DNA of 64,000 bases from an uncultured Allosphingosinicella sp. (lineage in GTDB: Bacteria > Pseudomonadota > Alphaproteobacteria > Sphingomonadales > Sphingomonadaceae): the NCBI GenBank assembly GCA_934539295.1, contig CAKTCN010000001.1, positions 1 to 64,000 of the forward strand. The letters run 5' to 3'. Below, one piece after another: positions 1 to 8,196 of this stretch. Every line of letters begins with the position of its first letter. The first letter of the stretch is position 1. The notes under the pieces were generated by a model. The model was not told the DNA's origin. It saw nothing but the letters and a program-made list of their open reading frames with translations, and searched no databases. A program made the translations under genes and the position numbers.

Positions 1-283
1 GGTTGTGGCTCTCCATCTTGAAGATGGCGGCTTGTCCGTCGCCGATATCGACCACGCCCGCATTCTCGCCGGGGCCGCAGATCACCTGCGCGCCGGTGGT
101 CGGCAGCTTCTTCAGGTGAATGCGCGAGGACTTGTAGGAGCAATGCTCCGACCACATGACCGAGAAGATGCCGAGTTCGGTGAGGTTCGGCTCGCGCCCC
201 ATGGCGTGGAGGACACGCTCATATTCTTCGGGGGACAGGCCGTGCTCGGCGACGGTTTCGGGCGTGATACGGGATTCGCTCAT
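1..283 (-). CDS. purL: Phosphoribosylformylglycinamidine synthase subunit PurL (5' end only)
   Basis: The reverse strand from 283 encodes about 94 residues before the window edge, so only the N-terminus is present. It reads [17 protein letters not shown] and then carries the PurL signature [20 protein letters not shown] followed by SYKSSR and LKKLPT, which belong to the small-type PurL ATPase subunit. PurL converts FGAR to FGAM with ATP and glutamine-derived ammonia in purine synthesis, normally with PurS and PurQ. The ATG at 281-283 is chosen because the family signature follows at the expected distance. purC, another purine gene, lies at 48921. Family assignment is secure; the rest of the gene is outside the window. 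Confidence 0.95.
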   Translation of the reverse strand, partial: MSESRITPETVAEHGLSPEEYERVLHAMGREPNLTELGIFSVMWSEHCSYKSSRIHLKKLPTTGAQVICGPGENAGVVDIGDGQAAIFKMESHN

Positions 284-337
284 GGCCGCTCCCTAACCGC
301 CCCGCGCGCGCTTGTCTAAGCTCTCGCAAACACCGCC

Positions 338-409
338 CGTTCGTTTCGAGCGAAGTCGAGAAATCTTGTGCGTGTGACCCGCATCTCGACTTCGCTCGAT
401 ACAAACGGA
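338..409. repeat. Palindromic repeat, family A copy 1
   Basis: Inverted repeat with arms at about 339-361 and 384-408 built on the core CGAGCGAAGTCGAGAAA and its complement. It matches the copies at 8111, 10802 and 15844. This copy has a few mismatches in the right arm. It lies between purL and a downstream terminator and can fold into a long hairpin. Confidence 0.85.
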
Positions 410-442
410 GGAGGGAGTGAGGATGGTGGGAGCCGGAATCAA

Positions 443-472
443 AAGAGCCGGCGGTGCGGGCCGCCGGCTCTT
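443..472 (-). terminator. Rho-independent terminator of the MliC-like lipoprotein gene
   Basis: A 12-bp GC-rich stem (arms 443-454 and 461-472, core AGAGCCGGCGG) with a 6-base loop. On the minus strand it is followed by TTTT, so it ends transcription of the lipoprotein gene that stops at 498. Confidence 0.8.
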
Positions 473-497
473 GAAGTAGGTTATCAGGCGAGGAGGC

Positions 498-878
498 TCA
501 GGCCTTGCAGCTTTGCGCGCCCTTGCCCGGCGCGGTGTAGTTCACCGTGGTGCCGTTGCCGCTCAGCGAATAGCCTTCCGCGATGTAGGGCTCGCCCTCG
601 GCCGTGGCGGTGAGCACGGTGGCTTCGCCGCCCTGCTCGGCACGCAGGCGGGCCGAATTGTTGGTCAGGAATTCGGCGTAAAGCAGGCTGTTGTCCTTGC
701 ACCGGTAGGTGCGGGTCGCCTGGATGGCCGGCGGCAGCTCGACCGGCGCGGCGTTGTTCAGGGCTTCGGCCTGCGGATCGGCGGGGCCGGCGATGATCGT
801 CTCCGGCTCGTTGTCGCAGGCGGCGAGGGGAAGGAGTGCCGCGATAGCGGCGGCGAGAAGGGGGGTATTTTTGTGCAT
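498..878 (-). CDS. Putative MliC-like lipoprotein
   Basis: A 126-residue protein starting MHKNTPLLAAAIAALLPLAAC, a lipoprotein signal with lipobox LAAC, so it is probably anchored to a membrane. The C-terminal 70 residues have the layout of the MliC (inhibitor of C-type lysozyme) domain: YRCKD, a central F.N.SARLRAEQGG block, then YIAEGYSLSGNG and a final SCKA, with two cysteines placed to form a disulfide. MliC proteins are periplasmic lysozyme inhibitors in Gram-negative bacteria. I chose the ATG at 876-878 because it gives a proper signal peptide; an upstream in-frame ATG at 962 would bury it. The family call is moderate because similarity is low and read by eye. Confidence 0.65.
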   Translation of the reverse strand: MHKNTPLLAAAIAALLPLAACDNEPETIIAGPADPQAEALNNAAPVELPPAIQATRTYRCKDNSLLYAEFLTNNSARLRAEQGGEATVLTATAEGEPYIAEGYSLSGNGTTVNYTAPGKGAQSCKA

Positions 879-1021
879 AGCAGCGCAAGCTTCGCGACTG
901 CAGCAACGCTCGTCAAGAGTGTAGAAGTGCTGTTTTTCAGACTGTTGCCTGGGGTTCGACAAGCGGGGCGGGCTGCGCTAACCTTGGTCCTTTCACTCGG
1001 GGGCGGGAGATTTGCTCGGCA

Positions 1022-1291
1022 ATGCAGCGCGTTCGAATCGGCCTGACGGGTCTGGCCATCGTCTTCCTCCTGGTGCTGCTTGCCGCCGTATTCACCCAGG
1101 CAAGCGACGAGGAGCGGATCACGGCCAACGTGATCGAACAGCATCTGGGCGGCAATGCGGCCGTCGCAGCCGAAGAGGCAAAGCCGAAGGAGCCGCTCGC
1201 GGAGCTTGGCGTGGCACCGGGCAGCAATGCGGAGAACAATGAAGGCAATACGCCACCGGCTGCGCCCAGCGACGGGCCCGCAAACCGCTAG
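1022..1291 (+). CDS. Small single-pass membrane protein, function unknown
   Basis: An 89-residue protein with one N-terminal membrane segment (about residues 6-24, LTGLAIVFLLVLLAAVF) followed by a hydrophilic tail rich in Glu, Ala, Asn and Pro. I do not recognise a family. It overlaps the next gene by 53 bp, so the two are probably co-transcribed and translationally coupled, which suggests a joint membrane role. A purine-rich GGGAG lies upstream at a rather long distance from the ATG. Confidence 0.65.
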   Translation: MQRVRIGLTGLAIVFLLVLLAAVFTQASDEERITANVIEQHLGGNAAVAAEEAKPKEPLAELGVAPGSNAENNEGNTPPAAPSDGPANR

Positions 1292-2549
1292 GCGCTTCAC
1301 GCCCGCCCGGCTGATCCTGGCTGCGACGGCGGTTGCGGCGGCGGAGGTCGGCCTAGGGCTTGGCGCCGGCTTCTTCGCGGTCGGCCGCGCCGAGCCGCTG
1401 ATCTTCCTGGCGGTGCGTCCCTGGATATTGCTGTTCGCATCCGCGCTGATCGGCGCCTATCCGCTACGGCAGCGCGCGACGGTGATCGGGCTGGGCCTGA
1501 TCCTTGCCACCGCGTCCGAACTGTTGCTGATCACCTCGCTCGGCGCGCTCCATCCCTGGCCATTGACGCTGCGCGGGCTGGTTGCGGGGCTGCTGGTCGC
1601 CGCCATGCTGAATTTCGCATTCGCCCAAGCGCGGGACTTCTTCGGACGGGGCAGCGCCGTCGGCATTTTGCTGCCGCTTGCCGCCTTGTTCCTCTACCCG
1701 GGCGGTCTGCGGGGATATGACGCACTGATTCTCGGCAAGGCGCGGCCGGTGGAGCATCGTCCCGACCTCATGCTGATGACAGGGCTCCCGGTCATTTGGG
1801 GCGAGGGCGGCGCATTCGATCCACAGAGCAGGCCCGCGGCCTTCCATTCCATGCTGCAGCGCGAATTCCGGGTGCGCGCGATCGACACGATCGACGAGCG
1901 GGGACTCGCGACCGGCCGCCTGCTGCTTCTTGCCCAGCCGCGCGCGCTCGCGCCCGAGGAACTGGTGGCAGTGGATGCCTGGGTGCGAAGCGGCGGCAAG
2001 GTTCTGGTGCTTCAGGATCCCGCCTTGTTGTGGCCGACTCGGCTGCCGCTCGGCGACCTGCGGCGGCCGCCGCCGGTCGGATTGCTCGGCCCCTTGCTCG
2101 ATCATTGGGGAATCGAGGTTCAGCGACGGGTCGAAACCCGCGTGACCGCGGCTGAAATCGATGTCGGGGACACCCTTCGCCGGCTGCTTCTGCCAGCGCC
2201 CGGCCGTGTGGTTATACACAGCCCTGCCTGTGCCGCGATGCAGCATTGGCTGGCACGGTGCCGCATCGGCAGGGGAGAGGCGCTGATCCTTGCCGACGCG
2301 GACCTCATCCGTGACGCATTGTGGGTCGGATCGGGGCAGGACGGCACCTCGCGTCACCACCGGCTGTCCGACAATGCGGTGGCAATCGCCGAACTTCTCG
2401 ACTTGCTTTCCGGCACCGATCGCAGTCGCGCGCGCGGGCGTGTCGACTGGCTGCCGCTCGAGCCCGTCCGGCTTCCGGCGATGCTCGCAGCCATGTTCCC
2501 GCTGCTGCTTTCCACAGTCCTGGCAGCCATCCTGCGCCGCCGTTCCTGA
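1239..2549 (+). CDS. Multi-pass membrane protein with a GldG/DUF4350-like soluble domain
   Basis: A 436-residue protein: several N-terminal membrane segments (about residues 20-140), a soluble domain from about 150 to 400, and a C-terminal membrane helix (LAAMFPLLLSTVLAAIL). The soluble part has a Rossmann-like block with LLLLAQPRALAPEELVAVD and VRSGGKVLVLQDPALLW, which resembles the DUF4350/GldG-type domain found beside ABC transporters. No ABC ATPase is adjacent here, so the role is unknown. The ATG at 1239 is the only ATG/GTG/TTG upstream of the first membrane helix that does not add a long basic tail, and it forces the 53-bp overlap with the gene before it. Confidence 0.6.
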   Translation: MKAIRHRLRPATGPQTARRFTPARLILAATAVAAAEVGLGLGAGFFAVGRAEPLIFLAVRPWILLFASALIGAYPLRQRATVIGLGLILATASELLLITSLGALHPWPLTLRGLVAGLLVAAMLNFAFAQARDFFGRGSAVGILLPLAALFLYPGGLRGYDALILGKARPVEHRPDLMLMTGLPVIWGEGGAFDPQSRPAAFHSMLQREFRVRAIDTIDERGLATGRLLLLAQPRALAPEELVAVDAWVRSGGKVLVLQDPALLWPTRLPLGDLRRPPPVGLLGPLLDHWGIEVQRRVETRVTAAEIDVGDTLRRLLLPAPGRVVIHSPACAAMQHWLARCRIGRGEALILADADLIRDALWVGSGQDGTSRHHRLSDNAVAIAELLDLLSGTDRSRARGRVDWLPLEPVRLPAMLAAMFPLLLSTVLAAILRRRS

Positions 2550-2807
2550 AGTAAATCCCCGTACTTATCCACAAGCTCTAATTCCGCCTGTGGGGCGTTT
2601 TAGTTGAAGAACAAAACATGAAAATACAGGAGAATGGCAGTCCATCCCCATTTCAGGCAGCTTTTCCCTTAACAGGGCAGCCCAACCCTGTTATCCACGG
2701 CGCGACGCTCGAAGCGTTCCGTGGCCCGATCAGCCCAGCGGAAGAGAGGCGAACCGCCCGCCGCACCGGAACGAGACTTCGGGACGTAAAAAGGGGCCGA
2801 CGACGGC
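2550..2807. promoter_or_regulatory. Upstream region of the dcw cluster with two DnaA-box-like sites
   Basis: This 258-bp gap precedes mraZ and presumably holds the main dcw promoter. It contains a perfect DnaA-box consensus TTATCCACA at 2565-2573 and an 8-of-9 match TTATCCACG at 2691-2699. The first part (2560-2640) is more AT-rich than its surroundings. I could not identify an unambiguous -35/-10 pair or clear TGGG-type MraZ repeats. Confidence 0.4.
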
Positions 2808-3287
2808 GTGGAGCTGGAAGATCTCTTCAACGGGAGCGCGCTGATCGCGGTGGATGCCAAGGGGCGTCTGTCAGTTCCTGCGTTCGTCCGCGGAGTGGTC
2901 GAGCGTCGGTCGGAGGCCAAGGCGATCGTCATCGGCGTGCAGGACGGCGCCACCTGCCTCAACTGCTACGACCGCGGTTACCAGCGCATCCTCTATGCCG
3001 AGAACGAGCGTAAGCGCCTCCTTGAAGAGGCTGCCAATCCCGCTGCCGCCAACGCGCGCAATCGCCGCACCTTCGGCCTGACCGAGGAAGCCGTCTACGA
3101 CACGAGCGGGCGGATGATCGTGCCGGCCATGATGCGGCGCAAGGGGCAGATCGAGGATCTGGCGCTGTTCGTCGGCACCGGCGGCACCTTCGAAATCTGG
3201 AACCCCCGGCTTGCGCTGGAAAGCGGCGACGCCGACCTCGCCGACCTTGCCGCCTGGCGGCTTGAGGAAAAGGGGATCGCGCTGTGA
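2808..3287 (+). CDS. mraZ: Transcriptional regulator MraZ
   Basis: A 159-residue member of the MraZ/AbrB-like family, the first gene of the dcw cluster. Two SpoVT-AbrB-type repeats are visible: an N-terminal one with [15 protein letters not shown] (about residues 14-28) and a second with [17 protein letters not shown] (about residues 98-114). In other bacteria MraZ binds repeats upstream of its own gene and tunes dcw expression, and it counters RsmH dosage. The start is GTG at 2808, with AAAGGGG about 12 bases upstream. It overlaps rsmH by 4 bp (GTGA), so the two are coupled. Confidence 0.95.
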   Translation: MELEDLFNGSALIAVDAKGRLSVPAFVRGVVERRSEAKAIVIGVQDGATCLNCYDRGYQRILYAENERKRLLEEAANPAAANARNRRTFGLTEEAVYDTSGRMIVPAMMRRKGQIEDLALFVGTGGTFEIWNPRLALESGDADLADLAAWRLEEKGIAL

Positions 3288-4240
3288 GCGCCCCCGGCAT
3301 TCCGCACATCCCCGTCCTGCTGGGCGAGGTGATCGAGGGGCTGCGTCCGCAAACGCGCGAGACCCATGTCGACGGCACGTTCGGTGCCGGCGGCTATACC
3401 AAAGCCATCATGGCCGAAGGCGCGAACGTCATCGCCTTCGACCGCGATCCCGATGCCATTCGCGACGGCGCTGCCCTTGCCGACGCGATGAGCGGGGAGC
3501 GCCTGACGCTAGTGCCGGAGCGTTTTTCCCGGATGCGTCAGGCGCTAAGCGCGCTCGGAGTGGAGGCCGTGGACGGCGTCGTGCTGGATATCGGCGTGTC
3601 GTCGATGCAGCTCGACCGTCCCGAACGCGGCTTCTCCTTCCAGGCCGACGGCCCGCTCGACATGCGTATGAGCCAGGAGGGGCGCAGCGCCGCCGATTTC
3701 CTCAACGAGGGGGCGGAGGAAGAGATTGCCGACGTCGTCTACGAATATGGCGAGGAACCTAAGTCGCGCCGCATCGCCCGCGCCATCGTCGCCGCGCGCC
3801 CGATCACGCGCACCGGGCAGCTGGCCGAGGTGGTGCGCAAGGCGCTCGGCCACCATCCGGGCATGAAGAAGGATCCGGCGACCCGCACCTTCCAGGCGAT
3901 CCGCATCTACTTGAATGAGGAGCTGCAGGAACTGGAAGAGGGACTGGAGGCGGCCGAGCAGGTGCTGAAGCCCGGCGGTCGCCTTGCCGTCGTCACCTTC
4001 CACAGCCTCGAGGACCGCGTCGTGAAGCGCTTCCTCAAGGCGCGCAGCGGCGCGCTTGGCGGTGGATCGCGCCATCTGCCCGCGGCGACCTTTGCCGGTC
4101 CCGCCCCGACCTTCGATTCCGTCTCCAGGCCGATCAAGGCCGGCGAGGCGGAACTCGCCGCAAACCCCCGTTCGCGCTCGGCCACGCTTCGCGTCGCGCG
4201 CCGCACCAACGCCCCTGCCTGGGAAGGAAAAGCCGCATGA
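3284..4240 (+). CDS. rsmH: 16S rRNA (cytosine1402-N4)-methyltransferase RsmH
   Basis: A 318-residue SAM-dependent methyltransferase that modifies C1402 in the 16S rRNA decoding centre. N-terminal [13 protein letters not shown], then the SAM-binding [16 protein letters not shown] (about residues 27-42), [28 protein letters not shown] and the late [12 protein letters not shown] and FHSLEDR..K.F motifs are all typical of RsmH (formerly MraW). Length is normal. The GTG start overlaps the end of mraZ by 4 bp and the stop overlaps ftsL by 4 bp. Confidence 0.97.
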   Translation: MSAPGIPHIPVLLGEVIEGLRPQTRETHVDGTFGAGGYTKAIMAEGANVIAFDRDPDAIRDGAALADAMSGERLTLVPERFSRMRQALSALGVEAVDGVVLDIGVSSMQLDRPERGFSFQADGPLDMRMSQEGRSAADFLNEGAEEEIADVVYEYGEEPKSRRIARAIVAARPITRTGQLAEVVRKALGHHPGMKKDPATRTFQAIRIYLNEELQELEEGLEAAEQVLKPGGRLAVVTFHSLEDRVVKRFLKARSGALGGGSRHLPAATFAGPAPTFDSVSRPIKAGEAELAANPRSRSATLRVARRTNAPAWEGKAA

Positions 4241-4995
4241 GCGCCCGTAGCTTCAAGTCCGTGGGTTGGGTCGCCGCCGTCGGCGCGGCCGCGCTCGGCT
4301 GCTACATGGTGTCCTTGAACGTGGCGTCGGAGCGCAACGAACTGGCCAAGGTGGAGCGCGAGATCCTGCTCGCCAAGCGCGACATCCGCGCACTGCAGAC
4401 GGAGCTCGGCACCCGCGGCCGCCTGCAGCAGCTGGAGACCTGGAACGCCGAGGTGCTGGCCCTGTCTGCGCCCATGCCCGGCCAGTTTGTCGACAGCCAG
4501 GTTCGCCTCGCGAGCCTCGAAGTGCCGCAGCCAGCGATCGACCAGCAGGCCGCCCAGGTCCGCCTCGCCTCGGCGGAGCCGGTCGAGCATGTGCCCGCAA
4601 AGCCCGCCGTCGCCTTCAAGCCTGCGCCGGACGCGGTTGCCGCCAAGACGATGGTGCACCGCGCGAGCATCGTCGTGCCCTCCAAGTCGCCGCTTTCGAA
4701 CGTCAAGCCGGTCGAGGTGAAGGTGCCCGGCGCCAAGGCGCAGCCGGTTAAGGCCGCGGCCAAGCCTGCGGCGAAGCCGGTGGTGACGGCTGCTGCCGCC
4801 AAGCCGCTGACGACCAAGCCCGCGGCGACCAAGCCGGCGGCGACCAAGCCGGTCGCACAGAAGGTGGCGTCCGCCACCCCCAAGGCGACCAAGCCCGTTG
4901 CAAAGCCCAGGACCTCGACCGGCCTGATCGATGATGGGCTGCTGAGTGAACTGAGTGCGGCCGAGCGCCGCGAGAAGAGGGCGACGACCCGCTGA
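4237..4995 (+). CDS. ftsL: Cell division protein FtsL with a long Lys/Ala/Pro-rich tail
   Basis: Position between rsmH and ftsI, one N-terminal membrane helix (about residues 9-28), then a coiled-coil-like region ([20 protein letters not shown], about 33-52) fit FtsL, the bitopic divisome protein that works with FtsB and FtsQ. At 252 residues it is more than twice the usual length of about 100. The excess is a low-complexity tail from about residue 100 to 235 with repeated KPA, TKPAA and AKPV units, resembling histone-H1-like tails. The tail would lie in the periplasm if topology is normal. It overlaps rsmH by 4 bp and ftsI by 1 bp. The assignment rests mostly on context and architecture. Confidence 0.85.
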   Translation: MSARSFKSVGWVAAVGAAALGCYMVSLNVASERNELAKVEREILLAKRDIRALQTELGTRGRLQQLETWNAEVLALSAPMPGQFVDSQVRLASLEVPQPAIDQQAAQVRLASAEPVEHVPAKPAVAFKPAPDAVAAKTMVHRASIVVPSKSPLSNVKPVEVKVPGAKAQPVKAAAKPAAKPVVTAAAAKPLTTKPAATKPAATKPVAQKVASATPKATKPVAKPRTSTGLIDDGLLSELSAAERREKRATTR

Positions 4996-6677
4996 TGGCG
5001 ACGCTTGCCGCCAAGGTGATCAGCCAGCCCGCTCCGGCCGAGGAGGGCGGGGCACTGGCGCTTACCTATCACCGGCTGATGCTGGTGATGCTGATCTTCG
5101 CCGGCGTCACGACGTTGATCGCGCTGCGTCTGCTCTATCTGCAGGTGTTCACCGACCGTCCGGTCACGGCGATCGGCAACCCGCTGATCCCCGCGCGTGC
5201 CGACATCATCGACCGCAACGGTATTCGCCTGGCCGGCAATATCGATGCCTGGTCGATCGCAGTGCATCCGAAAAAGCTGCTCGGCGATCCCGATGAACTG
5301 GCGGTCAAGCTGGCCGAGTTGATGCCGGAAAAGAGCGTCGAGGATTATCGGCGCATCCTCACAGCCGACAAGACCTTCGTCTACCTGAACCGCCGCGCCA
5401 TGCCCGAGCTGGTGGCGGCGGTGAATGCGCTGGGCGAGCCCGGCATCGCCTTCGACCGCGAGCCGGAGCGTCTGTACCCGCAAACGTCGCTCGGCGCGCA
5501 CATGATCGGCTATACCGACCTCGACGGGCATGGCGCGGCCGGCATGGAGCGCGCGATGGACGAGCGGCTGACCGGCGAAGCGACCCGTGGCAGCCCGCTT
5601 CAGCTGTCGGTCGACGCGCGTGTCCAGCAGGCGCTGGAAAGCGAGCTTCTCGCCGCCATGACCAAGTTCAGCGCGATCGGCGCGGCGGGCGTCGTGATGG
5701 ACATCGAAACGGGCGAAGTGATGGCGATGACGTCGCTGCCGTCGCTAAACCCCAACGTGCCGGGGCAGGGTTCGATGGAGGCGCGTTTCAACCGTGCCAC
5801 GCTCGGCGTCTATGAACTGGGATCGACCTTCAAGCCGTTCACGGTCGCCATGGCCATGGATGCCGGCATCGTGAAGAGCTTCGGCCAGATGTACGAATGT
5901 CCCAAGGCGCTGAAGGCCGGACGCTTCACGATCAGCGACACCCATCCATACGGGCGCCGCTGTTCGGTGGCGGAGATCATGAAGGAAAGCTCCAACATCG
6001 GCACCGCGCAGATCGCTGCGCAACTGGGTGCCGAGCGCCAGCGTGAGTTCCTGCGCAAGATGGGCTTCCTGGAACCGGTCTCGATCGAGCTGAAGGAAAA
6101 GGGCCGCACCCTCAACCCCGGCGCCAATTGGGGCGACGTGGCCACTATGACCGTGGGCTTCGGCCACGGCATCGCGGTCACGCCGCTGCACCTCGCATCC
6201 GGTTATGCCGCGCTGTTCAACGGCGGCATGTGGCGGCCGGCGACGCTGCTCAAGACGGGCAGGGATCACCCAGTGCCGTCCGGCCGCCGTGTGTTCAGCG
6301 AGGATACGTCCTACAAGATGCGCTCGCTGCTGCGCCTGGTCGTTACCCACGGCACCGGCAAGAAGGCGGATGCGCCGGGCTACCGTGTCGGCGGCAAGAC
6401 TGGATCGGCGGAGAAATACCACAATCGCTCGCTGCTCGTGACCAGCTTTGCGGGCGTTTTCCCCATGGACAATCCGCGCTATGTGATCGTCACCATGCTG
6501 GACGAACCCAAGGGCATTTCCGAGACTTACGGCTTCCGCACCGCGGGCTGGAACGTGGCCCCCGTCGTATCGCGGGTGGTCAGCCGGATCGGGCCGATGC
6601 TCGGCGTCGCCCCCGACGAGACGCGCGAGGCCAATCTGGCCGAGGTCCTGCCCTACGTCTTCGACGAAGAGCATTGA
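4995..6677 (+). CDS. ftsI: Peptidoglycan D,D-transpeptidase FtsI (PBP3)
   Basis: A 560-residue class B penicillin-binding protein that crosslinks septal peptidoglycan. One membrane helix at about residues 27-50, then the dimerisation domain with ARADIIDRNG (67-76), and the transpeptidase domain with the three active-site motifs: STFK (277-280, catalytic Ser277), SSN (332-334) and KTG (468-470). Length and order are normal. It starts 1 bp inside the ftsL stop (TGATG) and murE follows after 4 bp. Confidence 0.97.
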   Translation: MATLAAKVISQPAPAEEGGALALTYHRLMLVMLIFAGVTTLIALRLLYLQVFTDRPVTAIGNPLIPARADIIDRNGIRLAGNIDAWSIAVHPKKLLGDPDELAVKLAELMPEKSVEDYRRILTADKTFVYLNRRAMPELVAAVNALGEPGIAFDREPERLYPQTSLGAHMIGYTDLDGHGAAGMERAMDERLTGEATRGSPLQLSVDARVQQALESELLAAMTKFSAIGAAGVVMDIETGEVMAMTSLPSLNPNVPGQGSMEARFNRATLGVYELGSTFKPFTVAMAMDAGIVKSFGQMYECPKALKAGRFTISDTHPYGRRCSVAEIMKESSNIGTAQIAAQLGAERQREFLRKMGFLEPVSIELKEKGRTLNPGANWGDVATMTVGFGHGIAVTPLHLASGYAALFNGGMWRPATLLKTGRDHPVPSGRRVFSEDTSYKMRSLLRLVVTHGTGKKADAPGYRVGGKTGSAEKYHNRSLLVTSFAGVFPMDNPRYVIVTMLDEPKGISETYGFRTAGWNVAPVVSRVVSRIGPMLGVAPDETREANLAEVLPYVFDEEH

Positions 6678-6681
6678 TCCG

Positions 6682-8097
6682 ATGCGTCTGGGCGACCTGA
6701 TCGGCACCCCTTCCGACCTTCCCGTTACCGGCTTCGCCATCGACCATCGCAAGGTGGCGCCCGGCACCGTGTTCGGCGCCTTTCCCGGCAGCCGCTTCAA
6801 CGGCGAGGATTTCATCGCCGACGCGGTCGGTGCAGGCGCGGTCGCGGTCGTGGCGCGGGCCGGGGTCGCCGTGGAGGGCGCCGCGCATGTCGTCGCCGAG
6901 GATCCACGCCAGGCCTTCGCGCAACTCGCGGCGCGCTTCTTCAAGCCCTTTCCGCGGACGGTGATCGCCGTCACCGGCACCAACGGCAAGACCTCGAACG
7001 TCGAACTCGCCCGCCAGCTGTGGCGCATGGCAGGGCATCCGTCCGCGTCGATCGGCACGCTGGGCGTCACTACTTCGGACGAGCAGGTGACGACGGGGCT
7101 CACCACGCCCGACATCGTGACCTTCCTGTCCAACATGGCCGGCCTGGCGAAGATGGGCGTGACCCATGCCGCGTTCGAGGCGTCGAGCCACGGCCTGTCT
7201 CAGTTCCGCACCGAAGGCCTGCCGGTCCACGCCGCCGCCTTCACTAATTTCAGCCGCGACCATCTCGATTACCATGGCACGATGGAGGCCTATTTCGAGG
7301 CCAAGATGCGGCTGTTCCGCGACGTGGTCGAGCCTGACGGCGCCGCCGTGGTGTGGACCGACGATCCCAAGTCTGACGACGTCATCGCCATCGCGCGCGC
7401 GCGGGGTCTTCGCGTGCTGACGGTCGGCGTGCGCGGCGAGACGCTGCGGCTGGTCGAACGCCGTCCGACGCAGCTCGGCCAGACGTTGACGATCGAGGCC
7501 GAGGGCAAGATGCACAAGGTCACGTTGCCGCTGATCGGCGCCTACCAGGCTGCCAATGCGCTCACGGCGGCGGGGCTGATGCTGGCGACGGGCGGGGATC
7601 TCAGGCAGACCCTCGTCCATCTCGCCCGTGTCCACCCGGTGCGCGGGCGGCTGGAGCGGGCAGTCATCACCCGCGCCGGGGCGCCGCTTTACGTCGACTA
7701 CGCCCATACGCCCGACGGCCTGATCGCCGCCATCGAGGCGCTGCGCCCGCACGCCAAGGGACGCCTCATCACCGTGTTCGGCGCCGGCGGCGACCGCGAC
7801 ACCGGCAAGCGCCCGCTGATGGGCGAAGTCGCCGCGCGTCTGTCCGACTTCGTCATCGTCACGGACGACAATCCTCGCAGCGAAGACCCGTCTGCCATCC
7901 GCCGCGACGTGCTGGCCGGCGCCCTGGGTGCGCGTGAGGTAGGCGGTCGCCGCGAGGCGATCGCGGCCGCGGTGGCCGAAGCGACCGGAGACGACATCAT
8001 CCTGCTGGCGGGCAAGGGGCATGAGCAAGGGCAGATCGTGGGCGACCGCGTGCTGCCGTTCGATGATGTAAGCGTGGCGCGGGAGTGCGCGGCGTGA
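6682..8097 (+). CDS. murE: UDP-MurNAc-L-Ala-D-Glu:meso-diaminopimelate ligase MurE
   Basis: A 471-residue Mur ligase that adds the third peptide residue. The ATP-binding TGTNGKTS lies at 98-105, and DDNPRSEDP near residue 395 is the signature for meso-diaminopimelate rather than lysine, as expected in a Gram-negative. HPVRGRLE and YVDYAHTPD (central and C-terminal domains) are present. The next gene, murF, is separated by about 100 bp that hold a palindromic repeat, unlike the tight overlaps elsewhere in the cluster. Confidence 0.97.
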   Translation: MRLGDLIGTPSDLPVTGFAIDHRKVAPGTVFGAFPGSRFNGEDFIADAVGAGAVAVVARAGVAVEGAAHVVAEDPRQAFAQLAARFFKPFPRTVIAVTGTNGKTSNVELARQLWRMAGHPSASIGTLGVTTSDEQVTTGLTTPDIVTFLSNMAGLAKMGVTHAAFEASSHGLSQFRTEGLPVHAAAFTNFSRDHLDYHGTMEAYFEAKMRLFRDVVEPDGAAVVWTDDPKSDDVIAIARARGLRVLTVGVRGETLRLVERRPTQLGQTLTIEAEGKMHKVTLPLIGAYQAANALTAAGLMLATGGDLRQTLVHLARVHPVRGRLERAVITRAGAPLYVDYAHTPDGLIAAIEALRPHAKGRLITVFGAGGDRDTGKRPLMGEVAARLSDFVIVTDDNPRSEDPSAIRRDVLAGALGAREVGGRREAIAAAVAEATGDDIILLAGKGHEQGQIVGDRVLPFDDVSVARECAA

Positions 8098-8110
8098 TTG
8101 TCCTACTTTC

Positions 8111-8182
8111 CCGTTCGTTTCGAGCGAAGTCGAGAAACCCTTACCCGCGACCCCGTTTCTCGACTTCGCTCGAAACGAACGG
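8111..8182. repeat. Palindromic repeat, family A copy 2 (perfect 28-bp arms)
   Basis: Arms 8111-8138 and 8155-8182 are perfect inverted copies (left arm begins CCGTTCGTTTCGAGCGAAGT) around a 16-base spacer. It sits between the murE stop and the chosen murF start. The reading frame of murF stays open across the whole element back to a TTG at 8098, so an N-terminally extended MurF could be made. Confidence 0.93.
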
Positions 8183-8196
8183 AGTGGGGGTGTTCG

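Noticed and set aside
5..319. A 104-codon plus-strand frame at the window start
   Set aside because: The minus strand encodes the conserved PurL N-terminus here.
1155..1238. Upstream extension of the 1239 gene
   Set aside because: It adds a very basic, low-complexity stretch inside the neighbouring gene and would bury the first membrane helix.
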